From assembly GCF_000147675.1 (NCBI RefSeq), contig NZ_ADGQ01000064.1:1-62876 (forward strand): 62,876 nt of DNA, in the 5' to 3' direction. This DNA comes from Peptostreptococcus stomatis DSM 17678. Lineage in GTDB: Bacteria; Bacillota; Clostridia; Peptostreptococcales; Peptostreptococcaceae. The position numbers and the translations under genes were made by a program. Numbering within the stretch: position 1 is the stretch's first letter; the number at the start of each line of letters is the position of its first letter. Below, piece by piece: positions 45,765-55,735 of the stretch. The notes under the pieces are model-generated. The model searched no databases. It was given only the letters and a program-made list of their open reading frames with translations, and had not been told where the DNA came from.

Positions 45765-47300
45765 CTATTTCATTACTATCCATTTTCCTGACTTAGTAGA
45801 GCCTTCTCTTGTAATAATTCCATGAGCTTTAAGATTCCTTATATGGTAGCGTACTCCGTCTGCTGTTATCTCTTTAATTTCATTCGCTATCTGCTCAGCA
45901 GTAATACTCGGATTGTTTTTCATAAGAAGCACTATTTGTTCTTGGATGTTATTTTTTTCTTTGGTAGTTTCTTTAGTAGTTTCTTTGGTAGAACTACCAT
46001 TAAAACTCTTTAGAAACTCAGTGTTTATTTCCATCACTGCATTTGTATAATTGTCTACATCATTGTCCGGATAGAATTTAAGCTCTGGAGAGCCATTTTC
46101 AATAAGTGCGTCTTTTGCCCGTCTGATACCTGAACCGTAAGATTCTATCAGATTGAGTGAAAAAAACATATCTTTCAATTCTTTATTTAGGTACTGCCTT
46201 CTATCAAAACTTCTATCTCTGTTAAGAGCTTCGATTGTTACAGGAGGAAGCGGTCTGTTATGATTTACAAAAGAAATTCTATCCTTGTAGATATATATTC
46301 CTACATATTCAGGTGTATCATATTCTTTGTGTAAAATCGCATTTGTCGCAAGCTCTTCAAACGCTGTAAGAGGGTAGTTATAGATAATCTTATGTTCTAT
46401 TTTATCCGACTCTCTTATGGTGTAGGAAGCCATAATATTATCTTCAAAATACTTGCTGACCTGTTTTGCCTGTATCCAAACCGGTCCGTCAAATCTTTTC
46501 GACTCCATTTTATCCGTTCCGTCAATCTCTCTTATGATTTCTACTTGGGCGTTCGGAATGAATTTATTTGGCATTTCCGCAAACATCAAAACAGCAAAGT
46601 TTTTGGCTCTGTAACCTCCATACTCACTTTCACTTACAAGTCCCATGCTCTTTGCCATATCAAGTTTAGACATTTCTCTAATATCTTTTTTCGCACCTGT
46701 TTGCAGCAAATACTCTTTCATATACTCATAGCTTAAATCATCTATGGTTGCTGTATCATTTAGGTTAGAGCTGAAAGAAAAGCCTGCAAATTTTTTCAAA
46801 AGTTCAAATTCTTCTGTCGGATTTGGAAGTCGTGAATCCCTGCCTACCCTGATATATCTGCCTGCCTTTAATTTTATGTCTTTATCTTTTTCCGCCTTTT
46901 CACTTGTTTGAAACGGTCCTCCGCCGCCACTTTCAACAGCAACGACAAGATAATACTCTCCATCAAGTTTATCTGAAATAATATGATAATTGATTTTAGG
47001 GCGAATATTTGCAAGAAGTGATTTTAATTCATTCTCAATTCCTTCAACCTTGGACTCTTTTATACCTTCTATCGGTCTTTTCGGAATTGCTTTTTCTCCT
47101 GTTTCCTTATCGTCAATTTCTTCTATACCGATGAATAACAAGCCAATTTCGTTATTCATATAATTATTGGCAAAGGCACAGGCAGTTTTTAGAATTTTAT
47201 CTTTAAAGTTTGCCGACTTTTTATATTCAATAAAACTGCTTTCTATGTTTTGGTTTTCAAGAATGTTACGAGCCATTCTTTTTATATCTAAAAGCTGCAT
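45765..47300 (-). CDS. AlbA_2/Schlafen-type putative transcriptional regulator with ATPase-like domain
   Basis: 511 residues. The N-terminal AlbA_2 domain (ESSFIEYKKSANFKDKILKTACAFANN...GLLFIGIEE) is followed by a GHKL/HATPase-like part (LTAFEELATNAILHKEY...VNHNRPLPPV). The C-terminal winged helix (about 450-511) starts after a short repetitive linker, KETTKETTKEK. Proteins of this kind are annotated as ATP-binding or RecG-like regulators; their function is unclear. Within the transfer operon it lies between the methylase and the giant helicase. Confidence 0.75.
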   Translation of the reverse strand: MQLLDIKRMARNILENQNIESSFIEYKKSANFKDKILKTACAFANNYMNNEIGLLFIGIEEIDDKETGEKAIPKRPIEGIKESKVEGIENELKSLLANIRPKINYHIISDKLDGEYYLVVAVESGGGGPFQTSEKAEKDKDIKLKAGRYIRVGRDSRLPNPTEEFELLKKFAGFSFSSNLNDTATIDDLSYEYMKEYLLQTGAKKDIREMSKLDMAKSMGLVSESEYGGYRAKNFAVLMFAEMPNKFIPNAQVEIIREIDGTDKMESKRFDGPVWIQAKQVSKYFEDNIMASYTIRESDKIEHKIIYNYPLTAFEELATNAILHKEYDTPEYVGIYIYKDRISFVNHNRPLPPVTIEALNRDRSFDRRQYLNKELKDMFFSLNLIESYGSGIRRAKDALIENGSPELKFYPDNDVDNYTNAVMEINTEFLKSFNGSSTKETTKETTKEKNNIQEQIVLLMKNNPSITAEQIANEIKEITADGVRYHIRNLKAHGIITREGSTKSGKWIVMK

Positions 47301-47382
47301 AATACCTCCTTTTCAAAAATTATTTTAGTATATTATACCATTTTTAGAGCCTTTTTTCTACTGCATACCGTACCTTATAACT

Positions 47383-47934
47383 TTATTTTATCCATCTAAG
47401 TTCTGTTACTCCTGCATAGCCTACCTCCCACACAAACCAAGAAAAAGCAATGGCACTGCTTTTATATTTCTCAAATTCAGCATTCTTAGCACAATTAAGC
47501 CTTTTGGAAAATACATATACTCTTTCAGGCGGATATTTTTTAAACATCTCATATCTTTTTTGTCCTTCCAAAAATGCCAAACGAAAAAGCATCGCTATTT
47601 TTGTTCCTGATTTAGATATTTCAAGAGCGTGTTTTATAAACCTGTCAGCACAAAAATAGGGCGGATTGGTTACTATGTCTAAGGTATTTTCTTTAACTGT
47701 GAAAAAATCTACTTCTCTTTCTTCTCCATAACCTCTGTAACAAATATCTGTCGCTTTCACCTTATATCCATATTCTTTAAGCACCTTACCAATATGTCCT
47801 TGACCACACGCAGGCTCATAGACTGTTGTTTTGAATTTTTCTCTATTTAAAAGTTCTTCTATGGCTCTTTTGTCGGTTGCATAAAAATCTAAAATCTCTC
47901 TGTTTTCATCAAGTTTCATTAAAGTATCAAACAT
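47383..47934 (-). CDS. SAM-dependent N6-adenine-type DNA methyltransferase
   Basis: 183 residues with motif I EPACGQGHIGKVL near 43 and motif IV NPPYF near 90, the amino-methyltransferase signature. There is no recognisable target-recognition domain. It may protect transferred DNA from restriction in a recipient. AGGAGG precedes the ATG and it starts 3 nt after topB. Confidence 0.85.
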   Translation of the reverse strand: MFDTLMKLDENREILDFYATDKRAIEELLNREKFKTTVYEPACGQGHIGKVLKEYGYKVKATDICYRGYGEEREVDFFTVKENTLDIVTNPPYFCADRFIKHALEISKSGTKIAMLFRLAFLEGQKRYEMFKKYPPERVYVFSKRLNCAKNAEFEKYKSSAIAFSWFVWEVGYAGVTELRWIK

Positions 47935-47937
47935 AGG

Positions 47938-49647
47938 CTAAACCTCCTGATACTTAGTTATAGTATCTTTTATTTCCGCCTCTATACCCTCTAAAAACTC
48001 TTTTTTGGAAGATTTGCCCTGTGCTATATCAGACAACTCCATTTCCCACTGTGCCGTCATTTCTGCTGATTTAAAGTTATCTGCAACAATCTCAATCAGA
48101 CTTTTTCCTTTCAGTGTTGCAATCAGATTCTTCTTATCCCTTTCAATAAAGCCTTTGTAGATCAAGTTCTCTATGATTCCGGCACGAGTTGCAGGAGTTC
48201 CCAGTCCTTTTCGTTCGACTTCCACATTCTTGTCTAAACTGTCATTTCCGGCTATCTCCATAGCCTTTAAAAGTGTGTCCTCTGTAAAGTGTTTCGGAGC
48301 TTGAGTGTACTTTTCTTTAATCTCTTTATTTTCAATGCTTAAAACATCGCCAATACTGACATCAGGAAGCTCAATATCCTCATCTTTTTTCGCCTTATAT
48401 TCTTTCAAATACTTAGTAAAGCCCTCGTCTTTAATTACCTTTCCTGAGCTTGTAAATTCAAAGCTGTCAAATTCAGCCACAATCTTCGTTGTATTTTCCA
48501 CTAAAGGATAGCCCACACTTGCATGGAGCTTATTAGAAATAAGCCTATATACCTTTGCTTCACTCTCAGGAATACCCGATAAATCTTCACTCAGTGAGCT
48601 TACTGTAGGAATAATCGCATGGTGATCCGTAACTTTTTTAGAGTTGAATACTACCTTGATACGCTCTGTATCAAAGTCATTTTTCCCTAAAATGCTGTTG
48701 ACTGTGCTTGTAATCATATCTTCGGTTAAATATCTGCTGTCTGTTCTTGGATAGGTAATCAGCTTTTTTTCATACAGGCTTTGTGCATAGTCAAGTGTCT
48801 GCTTGGCACTATATCCGAAATGCTTGTTGCACTCTCTTTGAAGTGTTGTCAAATCAAATGGCAAGTCAGGTTTTGCAACTTTTTCTTTCTGTATCACATC
48901 CGTAATTTCTATCCTGCATTCGAGTAAGTTTTTAAGCTGTTCCGCCACTTCCAAGCTGTTGATTCGTTCTGTCGAGAGAGTAAAGCCGTCAAGTTCAAGT
49001 TCTACCGTATAGTATTTTTCTTTCTTAAAGTTTGCTATCTCGTCATCTCTTTTTACAATCATGGAAAGGGTAGGTGTCTGAACTCTGCCAACACTATAAT
49101 TTTGCTTATATAAGCAAGAATAGAGCCTGCTGATGTTCATTCCAACAAGCCAATCTGCAATGGCTCTTGCCTGTGCTGATTCAAAGAGATTATCATAAAC
49201 ATTTCCGTCTTTTAGATTATCAAAGCCCTCTTTAATAGCACTATCTTCCATGGAGGAAATCCAAAGCCTTTTCATCTTCTTTTTACAGCTTGCCTGAAGA
49301 TATACAAGTCTAAAGATTGCTTCTCCCTCACGACCTGCATCGCAGGCATTGATAACAGTATCAATCTCCTTATCATTCATCAGCTTTTTAAGGGTATTAA
49401 ACTGCTTTTTCGTTGCCTTTGCCACATCATACTGATACTCACTTGGAATAATCGGCAAGTCATCAATATTCCATTTTTCATACTTTTCATCATAAGAATC
49501 GGGATTTGCCATTTGTATTAAATGTCCCACACACCAGCTTACCCTGTATCCGTTTCCCTCATAATATCCGTCTTTTTTATTCTTTGCTCCAATCACTTTG
49601 GCTATGGATAGGGCAACACTCGGTTTTTCTGCTATCGCAAGTTCCAT
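47938..49647 (-). CDS. topB: DNA topoisomerase III (type IA)
   Basis: 569 residues. The N-terminal toprim domain starts LAIAEKPSVALSIAKVIGA, with acidic residues in DAGREGEAIF. The catalytic tyrosine is in KLITYPRTDSRYL near residue 300, and FDLTTLQRECNK is conserved. It lacks the long zinc-ribbon tail of topoisomerase I. Such enzymes are standard in this class of conjugative element and may resolve transfer intermediates. Confidence 0.95.
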   Translation of the reverse strand: MELAIAEKPSVALSIAKVIGAKNKKDGYYEGNGYRVSWCVGHLIQMANPDSYDEKYEKWNIDDLPIIPSEYQYDVAKATKKQFNTLKKLMNDKEIDTVINACDAGREGEAIFRLVYLQASCKKKMKRLWISSMEDSAIKEGFDNLKDGNVYDNLFESAQARAIADWLVGMNISRLYSCLYKQNYSVGRVQTPTLSMIVKRDDEIANFKKEKYYTVELELDGFTLSTERINSLEVAEQLKNLLECRIEITDVIQKEKVAKPDLPFDLTTLQRECNKHFGYSAKQTLDYAQSLYEKKLITYPRTDSRYLTEDMITSTVNSILGKNDFDTERIKVVFNSKKVTDHHAIIPTVSSLSEDLSGIPESEAKVYRLISNKLHASVGYPLVENTTKIVAEFDSFEFTSSGKVIKDEGFTKYLKEYKAKKDEDIELPDVSIGDVLSIENKEIKEKYTQAPKHFTEDTLLKAMEIAGNDSLDKNVEVERKGLGTPATRAGIIENLIYKGFIERDKKNLIATLKGKSLIEIVADNFKSAEMTAQWEMELSDIAQGKSSKKEFLEGIEAEIKDTITKYQEV

Positions 49648-49677
49648 ATCGTTTTTCCTCCCGTTTTCAATATAAGA

Positions 49678-49706
49678 GGGCGAAAGATTTTCTCTCGCCC
49701 TGTGTT
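49678..49706 (-). other. Intergenic hairpin upstream of topB
   Basis: AGGGCGA / TCGCCCT arms around a 13-nt centre, without a T run. It may separate expression of topB from the genes upstream. Confidence 0.4.
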
Positions 49707-49733
49707 TTACAGCAAATAGTATCTTTTTTACTC

Positions 49734-50594
49734 CTAATCTTCTTCGCTGTCCTCTGTTTCATCTTCCAGTTCCTGATTTTCAACTTCTTCATTTTCCATT
49801 TCTTCATTGACTTCCGCTTCCGAGAAAAAATCATCATCTTCCTCTAAGGCTTCCAGTTCCTTATCTTCTTTCTTCTTTGCTATCTTAAAATAATATCCTG
49901 CTCCCAATGCACCCAAAGTTACAAGAGCAAGCAGGATATATGTTCCGGTGCTGCTTTTTTCTTCCTTTTTTTCAGGCTTTACTTCTTCCGTTTTCTCTTG
50001 TTTTACAGGTTCTTCCTTGACTACTTCTTTCGGTTTTTCCTTTGCTTCAACCATATTGAGCAGATCATCTTCGGAAACTTCGGTAAGGAGCATTACATTT
50101 TCTCCCTGTTCATCGTGATTGATAATGAGGTGAAAGGTCTTACCGTTCTTCGTCTTAAAGGTAATAAACTGTCTGGCATCAGCGGAATATTTATCGGTTT
50201 CCTTATTCTCCTTATCGCTGTTATGATGAATCGGATAATCTTGGTTTGCATTATCCTTGTTTTCCGTAACGGAAGCCCTTGCTTTTGAGGGAGCGGAAGC
50301 CACTCCCTTATTTGTATTTGCCTTTTCACCATTTGAAGCTGCATTACTTTGCTTTAAGTTCTCCGGCTCTTTGGCATTTAACTTATTGGGATAGCGGACT
50401 TCTTTTTCTTCTTCCTTTTTAATAACTGTAATTTCCGGTTTTTTCGGTTCTTCTTTTAGTGTTTCCTGTGCTGCTTCTTTTTCATCAACCTGTGCATAGG
50501 CTACCGATGGGTAAGCTTCCATAATGACCATAACTGCAAGAAGCAAAACTGTCATTAGCCTTGTAAATACCTTATTTTTCATAACTGTTTTCAT
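49734..50594 (-). CDS. DUF4366/CD1107-type membrane-anchored element protein
   Basis: 286 residues. A signal peptide (LMTVLLLAVMVIMEAYPSVAYA, ending near residue 34) is followed by a Lys/Glu-rich extracellular part with an RQFITFKTKNGKTFHLIINHDEQGENVMLLTEVSEDDL core near 135-175. One transmembrane helix lies near 212-232, then a strongly acidic tail. This is the layout of the DUF4366 family found in conjugative transposons. It overlaps the upstream DUF4315 gene by 23 nt. Probably a surface part of the transfer apparatus. Confidence 0.85.
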   Translation of the reverse strand: MKTVMKNKVFTRLMTVLLLAVMVIMEAYPSVAYAQVDEKEAAQETLKEEPKKPEITVIKKEEEKEVRYPNKLNAKEPENLKQSNAASNGEKANTNKGVASAPSKARASVTENKDNANQDYPIHHNSDKENKETDKYSADARQFITFKTKNGKTFHLIINHDEQGENVMLLTEVSEDDLLNMVEAKEKPKEVVKEEPVKQEKTEEVKPEKKEEKSSTGTYILLALVTLGALGAGYYFKIAKKKEDKELEALEEDDDFFSEAEVNEEMENEEVENQELEDETEDSEED

Positions 50595-50808
50595 CTTTTT
50601 TCTCCTTTTTCGTTTCTGTTTGTTCCTTTTTAACCTTTGCCATTAAATCTGTAATTGTAATGTTGTTCTTCCTGCAAATGGCAACAATCTCCTCATTTTC
50701 AAGTTCTTCTTCACGAATCAATAAAGGCTCCAATTCTTCATCAATCAGAGCCTTCTTATCCCTTAACTTCTTTATCTTGTTTTTTACTGCTGTAAGTTCT
50801 TTTTTCAC
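50572..50808 (-). CDS. DUF4315-type small coiled-coil protein
   Basis: 78 residues, highly charged and helical (ELTAVKNKIKKLRDKKALIDEELEPLLIREEELENEEI), then CRKNNITITDLMAKVKK. It matches the short DUF4315 proteins that precede the DUF4366 protein in this type of element. Function unknown. Confidence 0.8.
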   Translation of the reverse strand: MKKELTAVKNKIKKLRDKKALIDEELEPLLIREEELENEEIVAICRKNNITITDLMAKVKKEQTETKKEKKDENSYEK

Positions 50809-50825
50809 ATTTTACCGTCCTTTCT

Positions 50826-52997
50826 TTATTTTACTCTGCCGAAGCCGTAGAAATGCTCTCTCCAGTAAGGTGTATTGATACTGACAAAGCGGATAGGATC
50901 ACCGGCGTGTATCATCATACCGTTTCCTGCGTAAATGCCGACGTGAGATATTGGACTTCCACTGTTATAGGTGTTTTTGAAAAAGATTATATCTCCCGCC
51001 TTTGCTTCCGATGGAGATACAGGATTGCAGTAAGTTTTGTAAATTCCCCAAGCGGTTGTTCGTGGCATATTTTTTACTCCCGAATGGGTAAAGCTCCAAC
51101 ACACAAAGGACGAACAGTCGAAGTTATTCGGCCCGTTCGCCCCAAATACATATCTCTTTCCGATATGCTTTTCCGCTTCGTTAAACAATGCCTTCACCGT
51201 TACATCATCAAAGGCAATTCCCGGATTTGAAAAGTCGGGATTCTCTACAATCTCCGATAAATTTCCGTTTCCGCTTCCAAAGACAGTTTCCATATTTCCT
51301 TTAGATGCAAGCAGTGCTTCATAGTGAAGAACATTATCGGGATACTCTGCAAAGATTTCTCTTACAACACTGTCCATTTCTCTTTTCTTCAGCGTTACTA
51401 TGAGCTTCTTATACTCATAGGCTTCTTCATGGCTTTCGGTATGCTCATTGCCATCTTCATCGGTATATGTTTCCGTAACTGTCCTGTATCTGATTTCAAT
51501 TTCTTCCCGATAAGATAAATCATACATCTTTGTAAAAAGGTCATTGATGATGCTTTGAACTTCCTTTGAATCCTTAATTTCTCCACATCTTGAAGTGATG
51601 TAGGATAAAAGTTCATGGGTATTGTGTCCGATTTCTCCCTCTTTTTCTATGATGTATTCATCATAGCCGGGATAATTTCCCTCTACGGAATCTATCTCCT
51701 CCTGTAGTCCTTCCTCCAATCCCGAAAACTGCTGATTGATTTCACTTAGCACAGTTTGGTTGGAAAGATAGGTTGTGGTTAATACTCCGCTTGTAGAGTT
51801 CATCATTCCAGTCATAGATGTGCCTGCAAAGTTGGTAAAGAAAGTCAGTAAAATAATAAGACCTATGACAATTATCATAAGTCCCTTTGCTTTTCGTACA
51901 ATCATTTCCTTTGAACTCTTTAAGGTGTTAATAACTCCTTCCTTAATCCTGTCCCTAAGCCTTGATTTATTCTGCTTTCTTATAGTATCTTTCATTTGCT
52001 TACGCTTTTGAAATCTCTTAAAGGTATCAGCTTTCTTGTACTCATCCGTTTTCTTTAATTCCTCTTTGGCTTCCCGAAACTCCAGCTTTGATTTACGCTT
52101 TCGTATCTTGTAATCTTTTTTGCTTAGATCATAGCTTTTCTTAGCCTTTTTCTTATTAGCATAATTTTTTATCCCATGAAGTAATTTTGAGTTTACATCT
52201 GCAATCTTTTCTCCTGTTTCCACACCCTGATTTTCATCACTGCCATGGGAAAGATAATCCCTTACCGTTTCACTTCCTTTTGCAAGTCCTGATAGAGCAG
52301 ACACCTTTGCGACCTTATTTTTCAGTGCCTTTTTTTGTTCTTTGGAAAGCCTGTTCTTTTTTTCTTTGTCATAGACAGTTTTTTTACCGGTATTTTTGCT
52401 TTCAGCCTTATCTTTAGCATTTTCTTCTTTTGAAGTCTTCTCCTTACTTCTTGTATAGAGCTTATCTGAATAGTTTTTCTTCTTATACTTTTCCTTTCGA
52501 GCCTTATGCTTTTTTGAGAATTTTTCTGTCATATCCTCTTTTATATGAAGATTATCTTCCACATCATAAGTTGACTCAAAATAGTCGCTGTCCCTAAAGT
52601 CATTGTCATATCTGTCGATGATACCGTCATTATCAAGGTCTTTGCCTAAAGGATCGTAGATTCGTCCGTCTTTCACATCGGTATTATAGTCTGACTTTAT
52701 TTCGGCATTTCCTTTGTTGTCATTTCCTTGACTGTTATTTATCTCAACAGATTTTCTATGCCTTGCATTTTTCTTGGAACTTCCCTGAGTAAGCTCATTC
52801 TTAGAAATTCTCTTGCTTATCTTTTCGTGTATCTTATCCTGAAATCTATCTTTGTCATGAATAATCTTCCCTCTATAATCATCCCCATGCTTTAGCTTAC
52901 TACTTTCGTCAATATCAAAACTATCTTTCCCTAAAAGTCTTGCTTCTTCTTTTATCTTCTGCCTCTCGGCAAAGTCTTTTTTCATCTTTTTACTCAT
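50826..52997 (-). CDS. CD1108-type NlpC/P60 cell-wall hydrolase of the transfer system
   Basis: 723 residues. A basic, low-complexity N-terminal region of about 365 residues carries a D-x-D-N-D-G tag near 118-150. One transmembrane helix (LMIIVIGLIILLTFFTNFAG) lies near 370-390. An extracytoplasmic region ends in an NlpC/P60 domain: catalytic Cys in NFDCSSFVCW and His in ISHVGIYAGNGMMIHAG. It presumably opens peptidoglycan for the conjugation channel, the VirB1/TraG role. It starts directly after virB4. Confidence 0.9.
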   Translation of the reverse strand: MSKKMKKDFAERQKIKEEARLLGKDSFDIDESSKLKHGDDYRGKIIHDKDRFQDKIHEKISKRISKNELTQGSSKKNARHRKSVEINNSQGNDNKGNAEIKSDYNTDVKDGRIYDPLGKDLDNDGIIDRYDNDFRDSDYFESTYDVEDNLHIKEDMTEKFSKKHKARKEKYKKKNYSDKLYTRSKEKTSKEENAKDKAESKNTGKKTVYDKEKKNRLSKEQKKALKNKVAKVSALSGLAKGSETVRDYLSHGSDENQGVETGEKIADVNSKLLHGIKNYANKKKAKKSYDLSKKDYKIRKRKSKLEFREAKEELKKTDEYKKADTFKRFQKRKQMKDTIRKQNKSRLRDRIKEGVINTLKSSKEMIVRKAKGLMIIVIGLIILLTFFTNFAGTSMTGMMNSTSGVLTTTYLSNQTVLSEINQQFSGLEEGLQEEIDSVEGNYPGYDEYIIEKEGEIGHNTHELLSYITSRCGEIKDSKEVQSIINDLFTKMYDLSYREEIEIRYRTVTETYTDEDGNEHTESHEEAYEYKKLIVTLKKREMDSVVREIFAEYPDNVLHYEALLASKGNMETVFGSGNGNLSEIVENPDFSNPGIAFDDVTVKALFNEAEKHIGKRYVFGANGPNNFDCSSFVCWSFTHSGVKNMPRTTAWGIYKTYCNPVSPSEAKAGDIIFFKNTYNSGSPISHVGIYAGNGMMIHAGDPIRFVSINTPYWREHFYGFGRVK
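52544..52659 (-). repeat. Copy 2 of a 116-bp repeat encoding a D-x-D-N-D-G tag
   Basis: Encodes [16 protein letters not shown]...[10 protein letters not shown] in the cytoplasmic half of the NlpC/P60 protein. It is ungapped against 36701-36816 in the helicase gene, about 16 kb away. Confidence 0.85.
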
Positions 52998-53001
52998 AAG
53001 C

Positions 53002-55431
53002 CTACCTCACTTCTTCGGGTTTTGTCGTCATTTTCTTATATAAAATGGTGTCTTTCGGAAATTTGTCAATAAACGGAACTATTGTATTTCCAAAGAATAA
53101 CAGTCCCTCGCCCTCATTGGAGTTGGTAACATATTTAAGCTGAGGTTTTGAGATTTTAAGCTTTCTTGCAAGTATTTCTCTATCGCCGGACGCTTGATTA
53201 AGCATTAGTACAAAGTCCGTATTGTCAAAGATATTTTCTATTTCCTTACTCATCAGAAGGTCTTTGACATTTTGCGTAATGCCTGTCGGAATACCTCCCC
53301 ATTTACGAAATCTTTTCCATATTTCAACGGAATATGACGCAGTCTGTTCGTCTTTTAAAAGCAGGTGGAACTCGTCTATATAGTACCTTGTTGCCTTATT
53401 TCCTCTGTTTAAAGATACCTTATTCCACACCTGATCCTGTATCACAAGCATGCCTATTTTCTTTAACTGACTTCCAAGCTCTTTGATGTCAAAACAAAGG
53501 AGTTTCTTATTCAAATCCACATTTGACTGATGGTTAAATACATTAAGAGAGCCTGTTACATAAATCTCCATCTCAGTTGCCAGTTTCTTACCAACTTTTT
53601 CTTCCTGATTTTTAAGCATATCGTATAAATCCTGAAGTATCGGCATATTTTCTTTTATCGGATTATCAAAATACTTCTCATAAATCTTAGGCAAGCACCT
53701 GTCTATTACCGACTTTTCTTCCGCTGTAAGTCCGCTACCGCCAACTACAAGTTCAAGCATACTCATTATGAAGTTTGCCTTGTCTTTAAGCGGTGCGTCC
53801 CCATCTCCGTAGTTCATATTGATGTCAAGAGGATTGAGGTAATCCTTTGACTTACTGCTGACTTTAATGACTTCCCCGTCAAACTGTCTTACAAGATTTC
53901 CGTACTCTCCTTCGGGATCGCAGATAATGACATCATCATCAGTTACTATAATAGCATTAGCCATTTCTCTTTTCGCTGAAAATGACTTACCGCTACCCGG
54001 TGTACCAAGTATCAAACCGTTCGGATTTTTGAGCCTTTTCCTGTCTGCCATAATCAGGTTATGACTGAGGGCATTTAATCCGTAATACAAACTGTTGCTT
54101 GAGTTGATGAAAAGTTCTTCCGTTGTAAAGGGCATAAAGACTGCCGTAGATGAGGAAGTAAGTCCTCTGTTAATCTCAAGCTTATTTACTCCAAGAGGAA
54201 GCACACTTACAAGTCCCTGTTCCTGTGTGTGGTCAAGCCTTTTTATCTTACAGTTATGCTTATTGGCAATGGAGCTTATCTGTGCAATAGAGTTTTCAAG
54301 TTTTTGTATTGTCCTTGCAAAATTCATAAAGACAATGGTTACAACAAACATTCTCTCATCTCTTGTCTGCAAGTCTTTTAACAGGCTTTTTACATCTTCC
54401 CCATAGGTGATTAAGTCTGACGGTAAGATGTCCATATCATAACCCGATCTTACCGCCTTTTTATTTTCCTCAATTCGCATCTTATCAATATCGGTATTTT
54501 TCCTTTTTACCATCTTAATGGCTTCGCTCTGTTCTATTGCCCTGATATGAAACGAGATATTGATGTTATCATCAATGTCTAAAAACTCTGAAAGCATACG
54601 GTCTGAAAGCTCACTTGCAAGGATTTGAAAATGGCTTGTTGCTCCGATGAATTTGCCGAACTTAAAATATCTGCTTGGTGTAAAGTTAAATTCATCAGGT
54701 GTAATATATGTCTTTGTACTTTCTTTTCTTTGCAAGTCATTATATGAAAAGTAAAATGTCTTACTTGGATTTAATATATCATGAAGAATCTTTAACCTTT
54801 CTTCGCCGGTAAGGCTTTCCGCCCTTACTCCCATATTTTTAAGATTGGATAAGATGTCTATCTCAAGTCTTTCAAGTTTTGAGATTGCCTGCTCCATATT
54901 GTTCGCCTCTACTGTAAATGTTACATACTTTGATTTTTTCAGTCCGTTATTTCCCTTTACTATCTGGCTTTTTAGCATTTCTCTAAACTCTAATCGTATA
55001 TCGTCAAAGCCGTCCTTTTTATCCGGTATTTGTATTGCCGACTGCATTTCTTCATTTCTTCCAAGCTGATTAATATATGAAAGCTCGATACTTACACTCG
55101 GATCAAAGGAGTTTAGAAAGTTTGCAAACTGGTTAAAAATCAAGTCCCTATCTTCATCTAAGGCAAGCTGGTAGTTAATGTCCTCAAAGACGATACTTTT
55201 ATTAAAGTACCTTTCATCTGTTTGGCATATACCGCTTTTTAACATTCTAAGATAGGGAATGGTATCTTCTACGGTATGGCGTTTCGGCTCTTTCTTTAAG
55301 ATAAGACTTAAAAATCCGCTTCTCTCTTTTTTCATCTTTGTTTTATCTTGCTTTAAGTCCTGTTTACCCCTTTTTAGTGCCTTTTTGTTTCTTTCTAACT
55401 TTATCTGCTGAATTTTTCTTTTGCTGTTCAA
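53002..55431 (-). CDS. VirB4-type conjugation ATPase
   Basis: 809 residues. Powers assembly and substrate movement of the type IV secretion channel. Walker A GTPGSGKSFSAKREMAN lies near residue 475 and the Walker B-like YYIDEFHLLL near 680. The N-terminal basic coiled segment precedes the CagE/TrbE-like domain. The start codon is TTG with GGAGG 6 nt upstream; it overlaps the PrgI-like gene by 68 nt in another frame. Confidence 0.95.
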   Translation of the reverse strand: MNSKRKIQQIKLERNKKALKRGKQDLKQDKTKMKKERSGFLSLILKKEPKRHTVEDTIPYLRMLKSGICQTDERYFNKSIVFEDINYQLALDEDRDLIFNQFANFLNSFDPSVSIELSYINQLGRNEEMQSAIQIPDKKDGFDDIRLEFREMLKSQIVKGNNGLKKSKYVTFTVEANNMEQAISKLERLEIDILSNLKNMGVRAESLTGEERLKILHDILNPSKTFYFSYNDLQRKESTKTYITPDEFNFTPSRYFKFGKFIGATSHFQILASELSDRMLSEFLDIDDNINISFHIRAIEQSEAIKMVKRKNTDIDKMRIEENKKAVRSGYDMDILPSDLITYGEDVKSLLKDLQTRDERMFVVTIVFMNFARTIQKLENSIAQISSIANKHNCKIKRLDHTQEQGLVSVLPLGVNKLEINRGLTSSSTAVFMPFTTEELFINSSNSLYYGLNALSHNLIMADRKRLKNPNGLILGTPGSGKSFSAKREMANAIIVTDDDVIICDPEGEYGNLVRQFDGEVIKVSSKSKDYLNPLDINMNYGDGDAPLKDKANFIMSMLELVVGGSGLTAEEKSVIDRCLPKIYEKYFDNPIKENMPILQDLYDMLKNQEEKVGKKLATEMEIYVTGSLNVFNHQSNVDLNKKLLCFDIKELGSQLKKIGMLVIQDQVWNKVSLNRGNKATRYYIDEFHLLLKDEQTASYSVEIWKRFRKWGGIPTGITQNVKDLLMSKEIENIFDNTDFVLMLNQASGDREILARKLKISKPQLKYVTNSNEGEGLLFFGNTIVPFIDKFPKDTILYKKMTTKPEEVR

Positions 55432-55732
55432 GGTAAACCTCCTTTCTCACACGCTTCATCGGTTGGTAAAACTTGTGCAAATAGATATGCTTAAAATACT
55501 TTTCAAAGGGCAGTCCGTCCTTTTCAAAAAGAGTTGCGAAAAATATAGGAAGCGTTGATACAATAAGAAGTATGACCGCTATATCATTTGGTACAAATTT
55601 TCTTGTAAAGATATATACGGGGATTCCTATCAGTCCTGCAACGCTGAATCCTATGAGCTGTCTTTTGGTAAGATTAAAAGCAACTTTTGTTTTAACTTTA
55701 TTTAAATCTTTTGGAATTGGTACATACGCCAT
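55364..55732 (-). CDS. PrgI family (VirB3-like) membrane protein
   Basis: 122 residues: MAYVPIPKDLNKVKTKVAFNLTKRQLIGF is the family's start, followed by two transmembrane helices and a basic tail. VirB3/PrgI proteins sit next to VirB4 in the channel, and here the genes overlap. Confidence 0.92.
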   Translation of the reverse strand: MAYVPIPKDLNKVKTKVAFNLTKRQLIGFSVAGLIGIPVYIFTRKFVPNDIAVILLIVSTLPIFFATLFEKDGLPFEKYFKHIYLHKFYQPMKRVRKEVYLEQQKKNSADKVRKKQKGTKKG

Positions 55733-55735
55733 AAG

